Of a stretch of DNA of 28,095 nt, positions 1-10,609 are shown piece by piece. Numbering within the stretch: the first letter of the stretch is position 1; each line of letters opens with the position of its first letter. Source of the stretch: Aureobasidium sp. EXF-3400 (taxonomy: Eukaryota; Ascomycota; Dothideomycetes; Dothideales; Saccotheciaceae); the NCBI GenBank assembly GCA_024195585.1, contig SWBL01000486.1, positions 1-28,095 of the forward strand. The letters are read 5' to 3'. The translations under genes and the position numbers were made by a program. The notes under the pieces were generated by a model that made no database searches, was not told where the DNA came from, and was given only the letters and a program-made list of their open reading frames with translations.

Positions 1-118
1 TTGCGCACGTGTACCCTGGCACTAGTAATTGAGATAGATAGCTTCTCGAGTGCACATTGGAACATGATGCACAACGCGACATGGTGTTGACGCGACCTAC
101 GTCTCTGACACCAATTAG

Positions 119-1058
119 GTCCCTTTCTCCGCGCTGAAGTCAGCGACATCATTGAGATCCTGTTTGTGAATAACCTTACCCGGAACTACGCAACAATGCA
201 CTCCATGGGCCTCGAATATCAAGAATCCAGCGAAGGCGCCGACTACCCAGATGGTGAGCCCGGAGTCAATTTTCACATCCCAGAATAAGACGGCGTGCCA
301 CCTGTTGAACCGGGACTCGCACCAGGTGGCTGTGTTGCCTACAAATGGATGGTACCTGGACTCGCAGGCCCCAACGACAACGAGCCAGCTGGAATCCACA
401 GCTATCACTCGTACGTTTCGCTGTACGAAGATGCGAACGCTGGACTCATCGGTCCTACCATCATCTATCGTCGAGGGGGAAATGGACAAGGTCATGTCCG
501 AGTACCGCGAAATACCCTCCTTGTTCATGATCTATACTGACTCCATCTCCTTCTTATCTAGAGTTGATGTAGAGAAACTGACTAGCCAGACACAAATCAA
601 CTCGGACAACACGCAGCTTCATAATGCTAACAGTTCTGTCTGGTATCCTTAAGAGGTCAACATCGCTGGAGCTGAGCACTTGTCCTCAGCTCCGCCCTTC
701 CGTAAGTCTCGTACTTTCCAAAAATCATTGAGGTTCATTTAACTAAGTAACCTCTCAAACAGACGAAGTCAACGTCTATGTCTTCTCGAACAACCCTACC
801 TTCGAGATGTGTGCGAACGACAAGGTACTCTGGTATGTCATGTCCTCCGGCAGCACATCCGATGTATTCCATATGCACGGCACTGGCTACGAGTACAATG
901 GCGTAAAGCAATACGCTACTTTCATCAACGATGGCGTTTGTAAGACCTTTGTCATTGATGCCACGGGTCACTTGAGCTGAGGCATGGTTGCCAATTACAA
1001 TGTTTACGCTGACAACTGTCCGCTTGAATCTCTGTCATCGTCCTCATCCTATACTTGA
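119..1058 (+). pseudogene. Multicopper oxidase (ceruloplasmin/ferroxidase-like) relic
   Basis: Three frames together give a multicopper oxidase. The first piece follows a likely 3' splice site (ends at 118) and holds an acidic 'EVSDIIEILFVNNL' strand, MHSMGL, an EGADYPDG stretch, APGGCVAYKW and YHSYVSLYEDANAGLIGP. A G5 run at 475-479 shifts the frame into 'MDKVMSEYREIPSLFMIY'. A usable intron (702-763) leads to EVNVYVFSNNPTFEMC and DVFHMHG. Breaks seen: TAA at 286-288, the G-run shift, TAA at 650-652 (after SVWYP) and TGA at 978-980. The piece that should hold the HCHxxxH copper site just before GMVANYNVY appears deleted. HPH and HSH read here as HSM and HSY; I cannot say whether that is family-normal or decay. 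Intact members oxidise metals or phenols with four copper ions. The 5' end probably lies outside the window. The family call is sure; the subfamily is not. Confidence 0.8.
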
Positions 1059-1324
1059 AGGTCTTAGAACCTCTTGCAACGTGCTAAACATTGTTATGCT
1101 GCTATATGAAGGGGAGGCTCAGGGTCTTAGGGATTATTGCGATTCGTTGATCTAAATCGTCCTGTAACATAGAGGGGAGGTTATCTTATTTCGAAGAGGG
1201 ATACAGAATACAATTCGCAAGCCCAAGCAGTCAATCAACGTAATCATGGTTTACGTGTTTCGGTCCCTTCATTCGTACATGTTTCCTTGCTATGATTCTA
1301 GGTCCCTATTGATATCCAGGAAAC
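1059..1324. other. Intergenic, nothing recognised
   Basis: AT-richer spacer between the convergent copper oxidase and Zn2Cys6 relics. I see no coding frame, RNA gene or clear repeat. Confidence 0.5.
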
Positions 1325-2270
1325 GTCCCTTGGCTCGACTTTTCTCGCTAGGATCACGCTTAATTTTCTTCTGACGGCAAATTCTGCTCTTCATTAGTTG
1401 CAGCTTGAAGCACGTTCGTTCTATGCAACTTACAGACATGCCTGCGCAAGTCTCTTTCGAGCCTTACCTGCTTTAGTGGTTCCCCATAGCGGATTGACCG
1501 GCTGTCCATCGATCATGCTTGGACAGGTACTACCATCGTTGAGTGCATAGAACATCCCCTCTTGAGATATGTGGCGCTGACCGATACACTGCAGGCTGTC
1601 ATCACTCGCTGGAGGTGCGTTCCGAGTCTCGAGAATCGCATATGGGCGTCTAGATGTATCACATCCGGATGCGTCTTCATGGTAGGAAGCAGCCACCCGT
1701 GATCGAGACGGCGCTACAATATCAATACCTTGTGCGGGTAGAGATACCTGGTCTGGCAGGCGTGGGCATTGATAGTCCCATAACCTGTGTGTCGTGGGTA
1801 GAGGAAGAGGAGCAAGCAAGGAGTGTCTAGATGGGAATGTTTCAATGTGCAGTGTCTTGCTAGCTGACGGTAAAAGCACTTTGGCCGAAGGTGCAAAGCT
1901 TTCCGACCACTTAGGTTGTGCACTGTTGACAGGTGGCCAACTGAGAGGATGCGGCGGCTGGCTATCTCTCAAACGCGGACTCAAGAGTTCCTGGATGCCA
2001 GGCAGTTGTTGTTGTGGCTGGTTTAAATTGTAATTGGTGGAACTATCATCCGATAATGCCGAATTCTCATGCGCCGTGGGTTTCTTATCATTTGACGGAT
2101 AAGGACCAGTCTGTTAGACAGAAGGAATGTAAAGTTGATCTTTAGCTGATGAGGTGAAGCGTCCGATCCTCTGGAATACGAGGGTATCACGTCTCTGTTG
2201 TGATTCAGTCTCAACATGGAGTTGTGCCACTAGCGACTCCTTAATCTCGGCTCCAACAGTTGAGTGTTCG
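1325..2270 (-). pseudogene. Zn2Cys6 transcription factor relic (N-terminal part)
   Basis: Read on the minus strand, one frame runs from about 2270 through EIKESLVAQLHVETESQQRRDTL, then QTGPYPSNDKKPT, a Gln/Pro-rich stretch (QPQQQLPGIQELLSP) and GQPVNPLWGTTKAGKARKRLAQAC. A GTAAGT donor after the Cys codon near 1433 and an acceptor near 1383 splice to 'LICRQKKIK', giving the start of a fungal binuclear zinc cluster (AC-x2-CR-x-KKIK). The third cysteine reads Arg and the rest of the cluster is lost in a TAG-ended frame. An in-frame TAA (complement of 2114-2116) stands where Gln is likely (SV*QTGPYP). The 5' side ends against Tc1-like sequence at about 2260-2270, so the gene was probably cut by that insertion. 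The zinc cluster lies far into the protein, as in some fungal regulators. Target genes cannot be inferred. Confidence 0.65.
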
Positions 2271-2590
2271 CGAGGCCAGCAAAGGCCGAATCCTACACAA
2301 ACGTGGACGGATCGTACAGGTATACGAAGATGACCGTACGCTCAATGACATCGCCAATCAGTTCCAACGCGCTCCCTCCGCCATCTCTAGTACATTTCAC
2401 GGCGCCTCAACACACAACCAGGGCTCTGAACTGGCTCGAACTGGACGCCCTCGTTCATATACACCTCGCGATCAATGCCGCGTCCTATTGACCGTGGAAC
2501 GACACGAGCTGTAGCCGTGGAAGTCACTTGACAAAGTAATTAATTTTCCATTGAGAAGACGACACTGCCCCGCTCTATCCACTTAACAGT
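2260..2590 (+). mobile_element. Tc1/mariner-like transposase fragment, N-terminal HTH part
   Basis: The frame reads KRGRIVQVYEDDRTLNDIANQFQRAPSAIS, a helix-turn-helix of the Tc1/mariner type, then ELARTGRPRSYTPRDQCRVLL, the 'GRP' linker and second DNA-binding half. It continues past a TAG as 'PWKSLDKVINFPLRRR' before the frame is lost. The catalytic DDE domain does not follow. No terminal inverted repeats or TA flanks could be placed. The left edge coincides with the end of the Zn2Cys6 relic, which suggests insertion into that gene. Family confidence is moderate because only the DNA-binding part is present. Confidence 0.6.
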
Positions 2591-4241
2591 GAGGCGCAAT
2601 CTTGCGCGACTTTGGTTGGCTGTCGAGGCTGTCGATGTGCGCCAAGACCTCCCTCCAACCCTTAGCAACGGACCCAGGGCCGCAATCAGGTAATCGAACC
2701 TCAGAACTCTCATGAGTCGCATAAGCATCTTGCACTGGCAGGCGCAACGGGAGCATGGAAGGCGCAACTCAAGTTTTCGAATTTGCAGAAATCACCAACG
2801 CTTACCTTCTGCGAATGCCTCAATCAATATCCAATCGACGGCGAAGATATCCATATGGGCGACAAGACTCGGATTTCTATCGGTTTGAGACAGTCGCTAC
2901 CCGGATCGTCATCCCACGCCTTGATCGGTTATCCCGAGCATGTGCATGATGAATGGACGTACGTACGACGTCCGTTAACGCAGCCTAATGGAACGGGCAC
3001 CGGCCAGGCTGTCTCAAACAACTAGTCACAACGCTGCTATCTTGACGAAAGCGAGAGGCCTTTGTTGAAACGTCATACTTGGCTTGCTGTACAGACACCC
3101 TATCTCCTGCAGCCTAGGACCCTTGTACGAGGATACTTCAGTTGTCGTTGGCGACGGTCTCGGAACATCTGTAAGCCATCCCGCACATGGCAGTGCCGCA
3201 ACTGAGATCCTGATCCTCACCTGCGTAGCCAAGTGAATTGACGAGTCACCCACTCTGTCATCCGTCAGCTCTCAGAAACCCCTATGTGAAATTACATCTT
3301 GAGCCATGATATGCATATGTCTGGCTAACTTCACCCTGCGGGCGCAGGAAGGCCTGAGCTATGCTAATTCAAACATGCCATGCGGCTATGTCGTCAGAGG
3401 CTATTGCCATCGTCGTGGGTCTGGCAGCCTAGGGCACGTTAGTAGGCATTTCGCACTCGCGAGCGACCTTGCCGTCTAGTCATTGTTTCCCACCTTCGGC
3501 CACAGCCGAAAGTGTATTACTGTCAACTTCTTCGGGCAACGCTATACATCCTTGCCTGACACCTTGAACAATCACGGACCATCTGTCAAATGCCGGTTGG
3601 TATTGTCAGCTAGAAGTGTAAGCGCTCTACAGTCATGCTCTGACCGTGGCCCTGGGTCCGATTTCTGCGTCATCCCCACCGGCACTCGATCTTTAAGGGA
3701 TTTAGCGCTAATATGCACTATCCTAACAGGTCTAGACTCCCTAGTCACGTTGTACCCACCTCCCTCTGAAATCTGCAGACGCATGCTCCTTAGACATCGC
3801 GCTCGTCTTCGGTCCTATAGAGCAGCCTTTTGGGTACCTGGCATAAAGGTACCCATTGAGTGAAAGGCAAAGTCGTTCTCGCTCGCGGTCTTCGGTGCCT
3901 CAACATGTTACAATCCCCAGAGTCCCAGAAGTCTGGGACGGTTGACAGATGTGGCTCTGGGACCAGTGGATCCGGCACCAGCCCAAGTGATTGCGTTCTC
4001 CAGGAATGGGGATGTGGACCGTGTCCTACAAGGTATTGGCCTATCTTCCTTAGCATCTTTAGCTTCGCCGCTCAAAAGCATAGATCAAACCTTGTGTTAC
4101 GTCGTTTCATGTTAACTTGCTGCTATAGCGCCGTGTTTTCATAGCATATGCCTTGACACAGTGCAGGGGCTCTGACTATGTTAAAGATCAGAGACCCTTC
4201 ATCAGAGTCATGCCCAGCTTGACAGTCTTTCGACTGATAAT
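2591..4241. other. Long region without recognisable genes
   Basis: Several open frames of 60-126 codons occur on both strands (for example 2783-3025 + and 3483-3863 +). None shows a domain, a splice structure or a repeated motif that I can name. It may hold further decayed genes. The last ~100 bases would contain the promoter and 5' leader of the transcription factor starting at 4242. Confidence 0.4.
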
Positions 4242-6972
4242 ATGGACAACTGGTCGACGGAAAAATTCCCGAGCGCTACGCAGCCTCAGCAAACGTTGTC
4301 ATCTACTGCATTGCAAACTGATGATTCCCTGACCGTCCTGGAGAAGAAGCTCAAGAAGCAAACTCAACCACGTCAACTCCTGAGTTGCACCAAGTGTCGA
4401 GAACGTAAAGCAAAAGTAAGCCTCACAGATCAAAAGTTCGTGCACGTGTCATACTTAACTCTAGTGTATAGTGTGACCGCACGAAGCCATGCTCTGCTTG
4501 TTGTGCTCGAGGACTGCCAAAGGAGTGCCATTTTGTCCTAGGTGAAAGTGCAGATTTCGGTCCGATATCACAATTTCTCGAATTGCGAAGACTACGAGCA
4601 GAAAATCAGCGACTCAAAGAGCGTCTTCTGGCTGACAGAACGTCGCTCTCTGAGGACAGCAAGACTGGATTATGCTCTTCAGGAATTCGGACAATGTCTA
4701 CGGGACGAAGACCGAGCCGTCAGCGGAGGATCCTTGCGAACGAGCAGACTGACAGTATTTACTTTGGATCACCGGGACTGGCAAGCGTCGTAGCCGACGT
4801 GAGTATGGTTTGTGGCCTCCCATATTGTATGTTCTGATCGAAGATTTTCTAGTTTGCAAACTTAGCAGTTGAGCCAAAATCACTGTCGCATGTTATGCCT
4901 AAAGCGGCAGACTTGTATGTGATTCAAGAGGCCATGTACCCTTTTCCCACATTGTGGCCTGCCATGTCGCACACCGAAGGTCTATTGCAGTGTCTACCAT
5001 CGCTCGAGCAGCTCTATGGCTACCTCGACACATTCAGCCAGAAGGCTCAGGGTTTCACTTTTCCCTATGTGCCGGAAGATTTGACTCGGAAGGAGGTCGA
5101 AAACTTTCTTGGAAACGCCAAGGAAAACGCAGAGGAAGTTCCAGATTTACTCGCGCTCATCTTCGCCGCATTAGCGTTAGGCGTCCAGCTGGGCACGTTC
5201 GAGAACCAGAAAGAAGCGCAGGCCGATGCCTCACAAGCTTACAGTCGTAAGGGCGAGATATTCTGTTAGTGGCAGGAACCTTAATGATAACCGTCTCCTT
5301 GCTGACTCAATTAGCCGTAGCAGCAATGCAGGCTCTGCGCCTAGCATCCTTCACTAGCAGGCCCACTTTGAGAGGTATCCAAGCTATGATCATGCTTGCT
5401 CCCTACTTGACGAACAGTGGAAGATTTCTGGATGCTTGGTCAATCTCCGGCTTGACAATCCGTCTGGCGCATTCTGTTGGTTTACATCGCAACCCTAACT
5501 CTCTGAACCCAGCTCCATCATTACGAGAGTGTACGATCCGCAAGAACCTCTGGTGGTGGCTGTTGCATATGGATCAGGAGTATTCGATGATTCTGGGTCG
5601 ACCTTTGGGCATCTCTGGGATCGGAGACTGTCCTCCTCCCGATCCACTTACAACTGATCCAGTGGCTTTACGACTGAGCGAGTTCTTCGACCAACTCACC
5701 ATTCTGGGTCGACAAATCCTGAGCAGTGACCAGCTTACGAGTTCCACAATCGACATGTACACAGATCGCTTGATTGCTTTGTGGGACACAATGCCAGATT
5801 CTTTACGATTCAACAAGTCCTGGATCAAGGAAGAAACAGAGATTCCTAAATGGCCGATGGAGACAAGGGCGACAAGTGAGATGATCTATCCACATCTTCA
5901 ACTATGGTTGCTGATATCACGAGCCATAGTATCATACTGCAGTATACACAACTATATCATCCTTCTGAATCGTCAGCGCATCGAGAACAATCGAAAAATT
6001 CCTGATTGCCGGCCGCCGTCACCCAGACTGCGCCAGTTCAGCACTGCGCCCGAATTTTTGTTGGAACCAACCAAGCACCCGTCTTCACCAATATCTCTGA
6101 TCCCGAGAGGTAGACCACTAGTGATAGAATCTTGTCTGGCACTTTTGGACGCATTCTGTTTTTTTCATAAGCGTGTATCATTCGCCCTCGTCGACTGGAC
6201 GATTGGACAACAAGCCTTCAATGCTTCCATGATTTTGCTGTTGGATGCTATCGACTGCGAAAGCCTTGATCACATCCGAAGAGTAGAAGCGGCACACATG
6301 ATATTTGTCGAGATGGACCAGGCCAAAATGCATCAGCTCACGGGACTAGCCATTTCTCAGATCGGCGAAGGCCTTGCACATGTACGGGCAGCGCATGAGT
6401 CGCACAAGTCGCCAGTGAATGCCGAGGCCATATCTCCGATGAGTGCACAAACTCCGCAACATGGTTATGATGGATACGCTACAGATCCATTTGAGTGGAG
6501 CATGGGTCAAAAGTTGCGTGCGCATGACTTTTGCAATGAGTCTGTAATGGGACCGACTGGAATATTCCTGCTCGAGGACCATGGTCTTCAGACCAGCACA
6601 TCTCGACCTATAGCTGTCACGCCGATGGAGGTTGCGCCGACGCCCATGATTACAGTCATTCCTCCTCCAAATCAAACTGACACCAAAGCAACTTCGATGT
6701 CACATGCTACACGTATAGGACCGCGACGAGATCCAGCACACCCTCTGGTCTTCTTGCCTAGCAACAGCCACTCGCCACTGTCAGTGCTCTCTACCTATCA
6801 ACATGCTGATCCTAGTCGATACCCTGTGGGAACACAGCCGCTGCCACCACCGCACAACGTTGCTGTTTGGCAATACATTAGTCAGTACCCTCAACAACAG
6901 GTATATACCCAGGGAGTCGCGAGAGGAAAACACCACGGGATCTTGAACCAGCAGAAGCAGCTGTATCAATGA
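4242..6972 (+). CDS. Zn2Cys6 fungal transcription factor, intact, four exons
   Basis: Proposed exons are 4242-4415, 4472-4798, 4853-5264 and 5315-6972, giving 856 aa with all phases matching. Introns are 50-56 bp with GTAAGC/GTGAGT/GTTAGT donors. The zinc cluster is complete: C49-x2-C52-x6-C59-x5-C65-x2-C68-x8-C77, with intron 1 falling just before C59. A short coiled coil follows (about 93-111, LELRRLRAENQRLKERLL), the usual dimerisation element. The fungal-specific middle domain is clear: GRFLDAWSISGLTIRLAHSV (about 340-360), VGLHRNP, and WWWLLHMDQEYSMILGRPLG (about 384-403). The tail (about 660-856) is Pro/Gln/His-rich and looks disordered, as activation regions often are. It should be a nuclear DNA-binding regulator; its targets are unknown. 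It is the only unbroken regulator of three here. No in-frame stop or shift was seen, so it may be under selection. Confidence 0.9.
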
Positions 6973-7339
6973 TGGATCAAGAGTACGATCACTAAGTACA
7001 ACTTGATGGATATTGACTCTCTCAACATCAGCAAACATGATGTACTGAATCATGGCAATCGCCCTCAGAGCGATTGTGTCTCTTCACACAGCCCTTATAC
7101 ACCAAGAAACCTGATCATAGCCCATGGAGTTTAGTCTAGGTAGACATAGAAACTAACTTCTGTCAATGATCGCCGCTATCCGATACCTTGAGTTAACTCT
7201 TAACCCCTGTCGAATCTGACCAGTTCCGACTAGACTAGATCGCTTGGCAGAACTGGCAGATCCAGACTAGTACCAGATCGATCTGGTCGATCTGGTCGCT
7301 GGTATAGGGGTCGCGGTCAGAAGTGAAGGTGTAACAGTC
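6973..7339. other. 3' flank of the regulator and hAT end, with inverted repeats
   Basis: About 80 bases after the regulator's stop there is a short inverted repeat, CAATCGC-7-GCGATTG (near 7052-7073). Further on are GATCTGGTC repeats and a palindrome (see 7272-7287), then sequence leading into the decayed hAT transposase on the other strand. No gene seen. Confidence 0.4.
7272..7287. repeat. 16-bp perfect palindrome ACCAGATCGATCTGGT
   Basis: The palindrome is followed directly by a further CGATCTGGTC unit, and related CCAGATC/GATCTGG motifs lie within about 60 bp. It lies just beyond the C-terminal end of the hAT transposase relic, where hAT elements carry subterminal binding repeats. That role is inference. 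Confidence 0.5.
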
Positions 7340-8575
7340 TTAATATTCAATAGGCTCGATATCAACTAGGCACATAGCTACATTTTCAAAGATCCCTTCG
7401 AGGCTAGTGATGACGCCAGTTTTGAGCCAACTTTTGACACATTGAGCTTCTCCAATAGCTCGTGCAGATAGTCGTCCTTGATAAGATATAGTTATCTCAC
7501 CGGCGCTCGAGAAGATACGCTCTGGCTCATCTGACATTGCTGGGATGGTGAAGGTAAGCCTGCCTCTGACGTTGTGTTGACCAGAACTCAAGAGGTCTAA
7601 ATTCGTTCGGTCGTCGCACTTCTTCGCACCACTTCTAATATCCATCAGTAGATGTGTCGTTCTCAAGGTCAGAGCAGTCGCTCAAAAGGTCTTCATCCAT
7701 CCAGCGTGCGTTGTCCTCAAGTCTGGGAGACTCCGTGTCCTTAGTGGTGACCGTAACTTCAGCCTATTCAAGCCATAACTTCTTAACTTCAGCGCGAGCT
7801 CGGTCAATCCAACCTGTGCGACCTCGCCATGCCTTTTCAAGCCATTTCTACTTGAGCATACGGTATTCGAGCGTGTTTCTGAATGGCTCTTCAGGTAGAG
7901 GTTCGCGAGTGGGAGGAGGAAGAGGCATTGATTGAGACTGGCTTTGGGACTGTTTCGGTCTTCCTCGTTCAGCACGGGTAGAGGAGGAGATGGTGGTGGT
8001 GGTTGGTTAAGGTCTTATGAATCGAAGACAGTAGATGACTGAGAATTGACCATGGTATAATCCTGAGTTGACCGAACAACCGAGTACTCTTGCTTCGCAG
8101 CCCCGAGGCGTGGAAGTAACTTCTCCATAGTAGGGACTACCTGCCAAATTGCGCCATGACTAGCACCTCCACCCCTGCCTTCGAGATGCTGAGTTGCGTG
8201 GTAGAGAGGCTGAAGAAGCTCGTCATAGATGACAAGGATTGACCAGTCGTCTTAAGTGATAAAGTCGTCAAGGAAGGCCGGCTTCTTACGGCGCTTTTGA
8301 GGAGGTGATTTGATGCCATGATCGGTGATCTTGTTCCAGTAGTCTTGCCACTCTGCGTGCGTTTTATGATAGAAGTCCTCGACTGCTGGCCTCAGTTTGA
8401 TAAAGACGACAGTAGCGTCCCACATTGAATTCCATTGAGTGTCATCAGGCACATGAAGCTCGCTAATTTGACTGATCAGAGGGTGATTTCGTTGTGATTG
8501 CTGGAAAGCCTCGTTACGCTGAGGCGAGGACCGGATCCAGGCAATCTCGAACTTGTCGAGACGTGGAACCTGCTA
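7340..8575 (-). mobile_element. Decayed hAT transposase (C-terminal two thirds)
   Basis: On the minus strand, from about 8570 downwards: VPRLDKFEIAWIRSSPQRNE, VPDDTQWNSMWDATVVFIKL (the conserved hAT 'TRWNS' block, with R changed to Q) and KPAFLDDFIT. Past a stop come DDWSILVIYDELLQPLYHAT, AIWQVVPTMEKLLPRL and, past more stops, WLEKAWRGRTGWIDRARAEV. The hAT dimerisation block follows at 7340-7620: TIPAMSDEPERIFSSAGEIT, then CVKSWLKTGVI. At least four in-frame stops and several shifts make it non-functional. The BED finger and first catalytic Asp are missing on the 5' side, which abuts the GTPase relic. No terminal inverted repeats or target duplication were found. Sequence detail differs from the intact hAT at 24352-27637, so it is another family member. 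Confidence 0.8.
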
Positions 8576-9200
8576 CAAAGTCCACGAGCATACTCCAAGC
8601 TCCATTGAGCTCGATGTGAATGGTATTAACACGTTTATCTACTCGACTGCACCTCGCACACTCTTTGCTGAAGGTCAACTACTAGGTCATGCAGACATCA
8701 GTGAGTCAATGGATCACTACTTTTGCATCACAAACTAAACTTGGTGCAGAAAACTTTAGTACGTTCATTCACCCGCCTGTCTACCTATTACAGCACGCAG
8801 AGCCTCAGATCAGGTACTTTTTGGGGAAGTGGCCGTTCTATGCCGACTTGTTAAGGTACAGATGCATCGACCTTGATGGAGATAAGATTTTCTGGCAATC
8901 ACAAGGAGTTGCACGCATCTTGGTCTGTGGTTCTGCAGGCGTTGGCAAAACACCACTGATATCCAGGGTGCTGAAGGTCGATGGTAAGAGGAGCAAAAAC
9001 GAACATGAGATTCGTGATATTGAGCTTAGTGTTCCAACCCAGGATGGAAGATATATGATTTAGGAGTCTCGTGGTTTCCAAGGGGCTACCTTGGATGAGA
9101 CAAAGATCCTAAGGGATTTCCTCCAAAAAAAAAAAAAAAAAAAAAAAAAAGCGCCACAAATCCGTGGCTCATGGAGCGCTTGCATGTCGTTTGGTACGTG
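8553..9200 (+). pseudogene. P-loop GTPase-like protein relic (fungal G-domain protein)
   Basis: An open piece from 8689 reads ARILVCGSAGVGKTPLISRV, a full Walker A/G1 motif (GSAGVGKT), inside the usual setting of fungal dynamin/AIG-like small G-domain proteins: an N-terminal part 'YFLGKWPFYADLLRYR', then IRDIELSV and a G3-like 'ESRGFQGATLDETKILRDFL'. A TAG at 9061-9063 stands right before the G3 region, and the Asp of DxxG is not present (Glu here). A run of 26 A (9125-9150) separates 'RDFLQ' from 'NPWLMERLHVVWY', which continues the G domain in another frame. A further frame at 8553-8738 (ELDVNGINTFIYSTAPRTLF) may be an upstream exon. No downstream G4 motif was found. The molecule would have been a nucleotide-binding switch of unknown role. 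Broken beyond doubt, unless the homopolymer is an assembly error, and even then the TAG remains. Confidence 0.6.
9125..9150. repeat. Homopolymer of 26 A
   Basis: Uninterrupted A run inside the G-domain reading frame. Lysine codons either side fit expansion of an original AAA-rich site by slippage. The frames before and after it do not match at the present length. Confidence 0.9.
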
Positions 9201-9727
9201 ACGTGACTCGTGATCATTTTAGTAGACTAATCATTGATGGCATACAGGTAATGTGTATCCTCTACACGTTTGCGGACATCCAAAGCAGCAGACAACAGGT
9301 TTTTTCCCAGACCTTGGCTTCGTGAGCTGCTCCAGACAAAATCATGATTGGTCCTGTATTCACTACACATGCCCTTGGAAATTCCAGATTGATTCTCACC
9401 ATTGCAGTTCTCGACGGAAGACTCGTCTGGTGGAAGATGTTTAACGCTCGTTTGGAGCAGGGTGGCAACTTCGGCAAGATCGAGATTGTGAGATTGAGCA
9501 AAGACGATATCGCGGCGTACGCGACTGCTGCCAAACCTCCTGTACAATCTGCAGCGCCGATTCTACTAGCATTGTCTGATGTGGATTGCTGAAAGATGAG
9601 GTACGAAGGATCCTATCGGTTTTGCCTTGTCCGTTGCACAAAGCTTTGGCCCTCATCCTTTTTCCCCTCGCTCTTCAACACATCATCACGTACCAATATT
9701 CGCGACGAGACAGAGAAGCAAACACAA
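9201..9727. other. Spacer and 5' flank of the 9728 gene
   Basis: Open frames exist on both strands (9344-9592 + and 9227-9547 -) but none shows a family signature. The last part is the leader and promoter of the following gene; the bases just before the ATG read CACAAATGG, a good fungal start context. Confidence 0.4.
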
Positions 9728-10609
9728 ATGGCCCATGAACAGCTAATCACGCACCTAAATCTTTTCTACCGCACACTTGCCGCCCTCCACCATATCAACG
9801 AAACTGACATAACCACCTCACCTTCCCTAAGCCTCACCGCAGCCATAGAAGCCGGTCTCTCCTCCTCCGCAACAGATCTACTCCAAAAACTCCCCCAGCT
9901 ATCAGAAGACATCTCGACTTTAGCTATCCTACCAAACGGCACACAAACAGCCTTCTATGATGACGGAGATCTAGACTGGTCACGACGACCGACCTATCAA
10001 GAAGAGCCTGAAATCCCTGCTTCGGCTTTTGTCCTGACGAATCCGAATATTTATGGTACTTCGCTGATATACGACACTTGCTCGCAGAAATTGCTGGCTT
10101 GGGAAACATGGGGAGACCACGTTGAACTAGAGATAGGGAAGATGGAGATGCTATTCGCGCATGAAGACGCGAAACCAGCAGACGGAATACTCGGTCCGTG
10201 GATCAAGAGATTGGTCACGTTGCAATGGGTTCCTTTTAGGGATCAGATTATCGAAGAATCTGATGTGGATGAAGTAAACTGTTCATTGGAGGACGCGGAT
10301 ATAAAGGTGCAGTGTCAAATTAGATTTATACAGTGGAGTTTTCGAGAAGTCTATATCGCTGCTGGATGGAATGACAAGGCCAAGGATTTGAAGGCTGCAA
10401 GGACGAATTTTGATGAGGATGGGTTTGAGTCAAGAAAGGAAGATTGGACGGTAAAGACGCAGGAGTTGCTTGATCGCGCGTACCAAGAGTCGTGGTCTTG
10501 GGAGAAGATACGGATGGAGTTGGGTGGGGATCTGACGACAAATTATCGGGCGAAATTGATGGATGGGCCGTTGCCTGATGGACAGCAGCCAAGGCATATC
10601 GAGTTTTGA
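9728..10609 (+). CDS. Hypothetical protein, 293 aa, intact
   Basis: A single uninterrupted frame. The open frame extends upstream to 9596, but the start at 9728 is preferred because of its ATG context (CACAAATGG) and because the preceding 44 codons look like leader. The protein begins MAHEQLITHLNLFYRTLAAL, with an N-terminal helical part, a middle region rich in acidic and aromatic residues (YDDGDLDW, LAWETWGDHVELEIG) and a charged C-terminal half (WNDKAKDLKAARTNFDEDGF). It has no signal peptide, membrane segment or cysteine motif, so it is probably soluble and intracellular. I do not recognise the family and give no function. It stands alone between relics. Freedom from stops over nearly 300 codons in a decaying neighbourhood suggests it is a real gene. 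Confidence 0.7.
   Translation: MAHEQLITHLNLFYRTLAALHHINETDITTSPSLSLTAAIEAGLSSSATDLLQKLPQLSEDISTLAILPNGTQTAFYDDGDLDWSRRPTYQEEPEIPASAFVLTNPNIYGTSLIYDTCSQKLLAWETWGDHVELEIGKMEMLFAHEDAKPADGILGPWIKRLVTLQWVPFRDQIIEESDVDEVNCSLEDADIKVQCQIRFIQWSFREVYIAAGWNDKAKDLKAARTNFDEDGFESRKEDWTVKTQELLDRAYQESWSWEKIRMELGGDLTTNYRAKLMDGPLPDGQQPRHIEF

Noticed and set aside
2783..3025. 80-codon open frame (plus strand)
   Set aside because: No motif, splice structure or family resemblance; other frames overlap it equally.
3860..4144. Cys-rich GSGTSGSGTSPSDCVLQEWGC stretch, resembling a linker plus cellulose-binding module
   Set aside because: The following cysteine spacing and aromatic pattern do not fit a CBM1 and no catalytic domain precedes it.
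9344..9592. Open frame GNSRLILTIAVLDGRLVWWK, considered as a continuation of the GTPase relic
   Set aside because: I could not match it to G4/G5 regions and the opposite strand is equally open.
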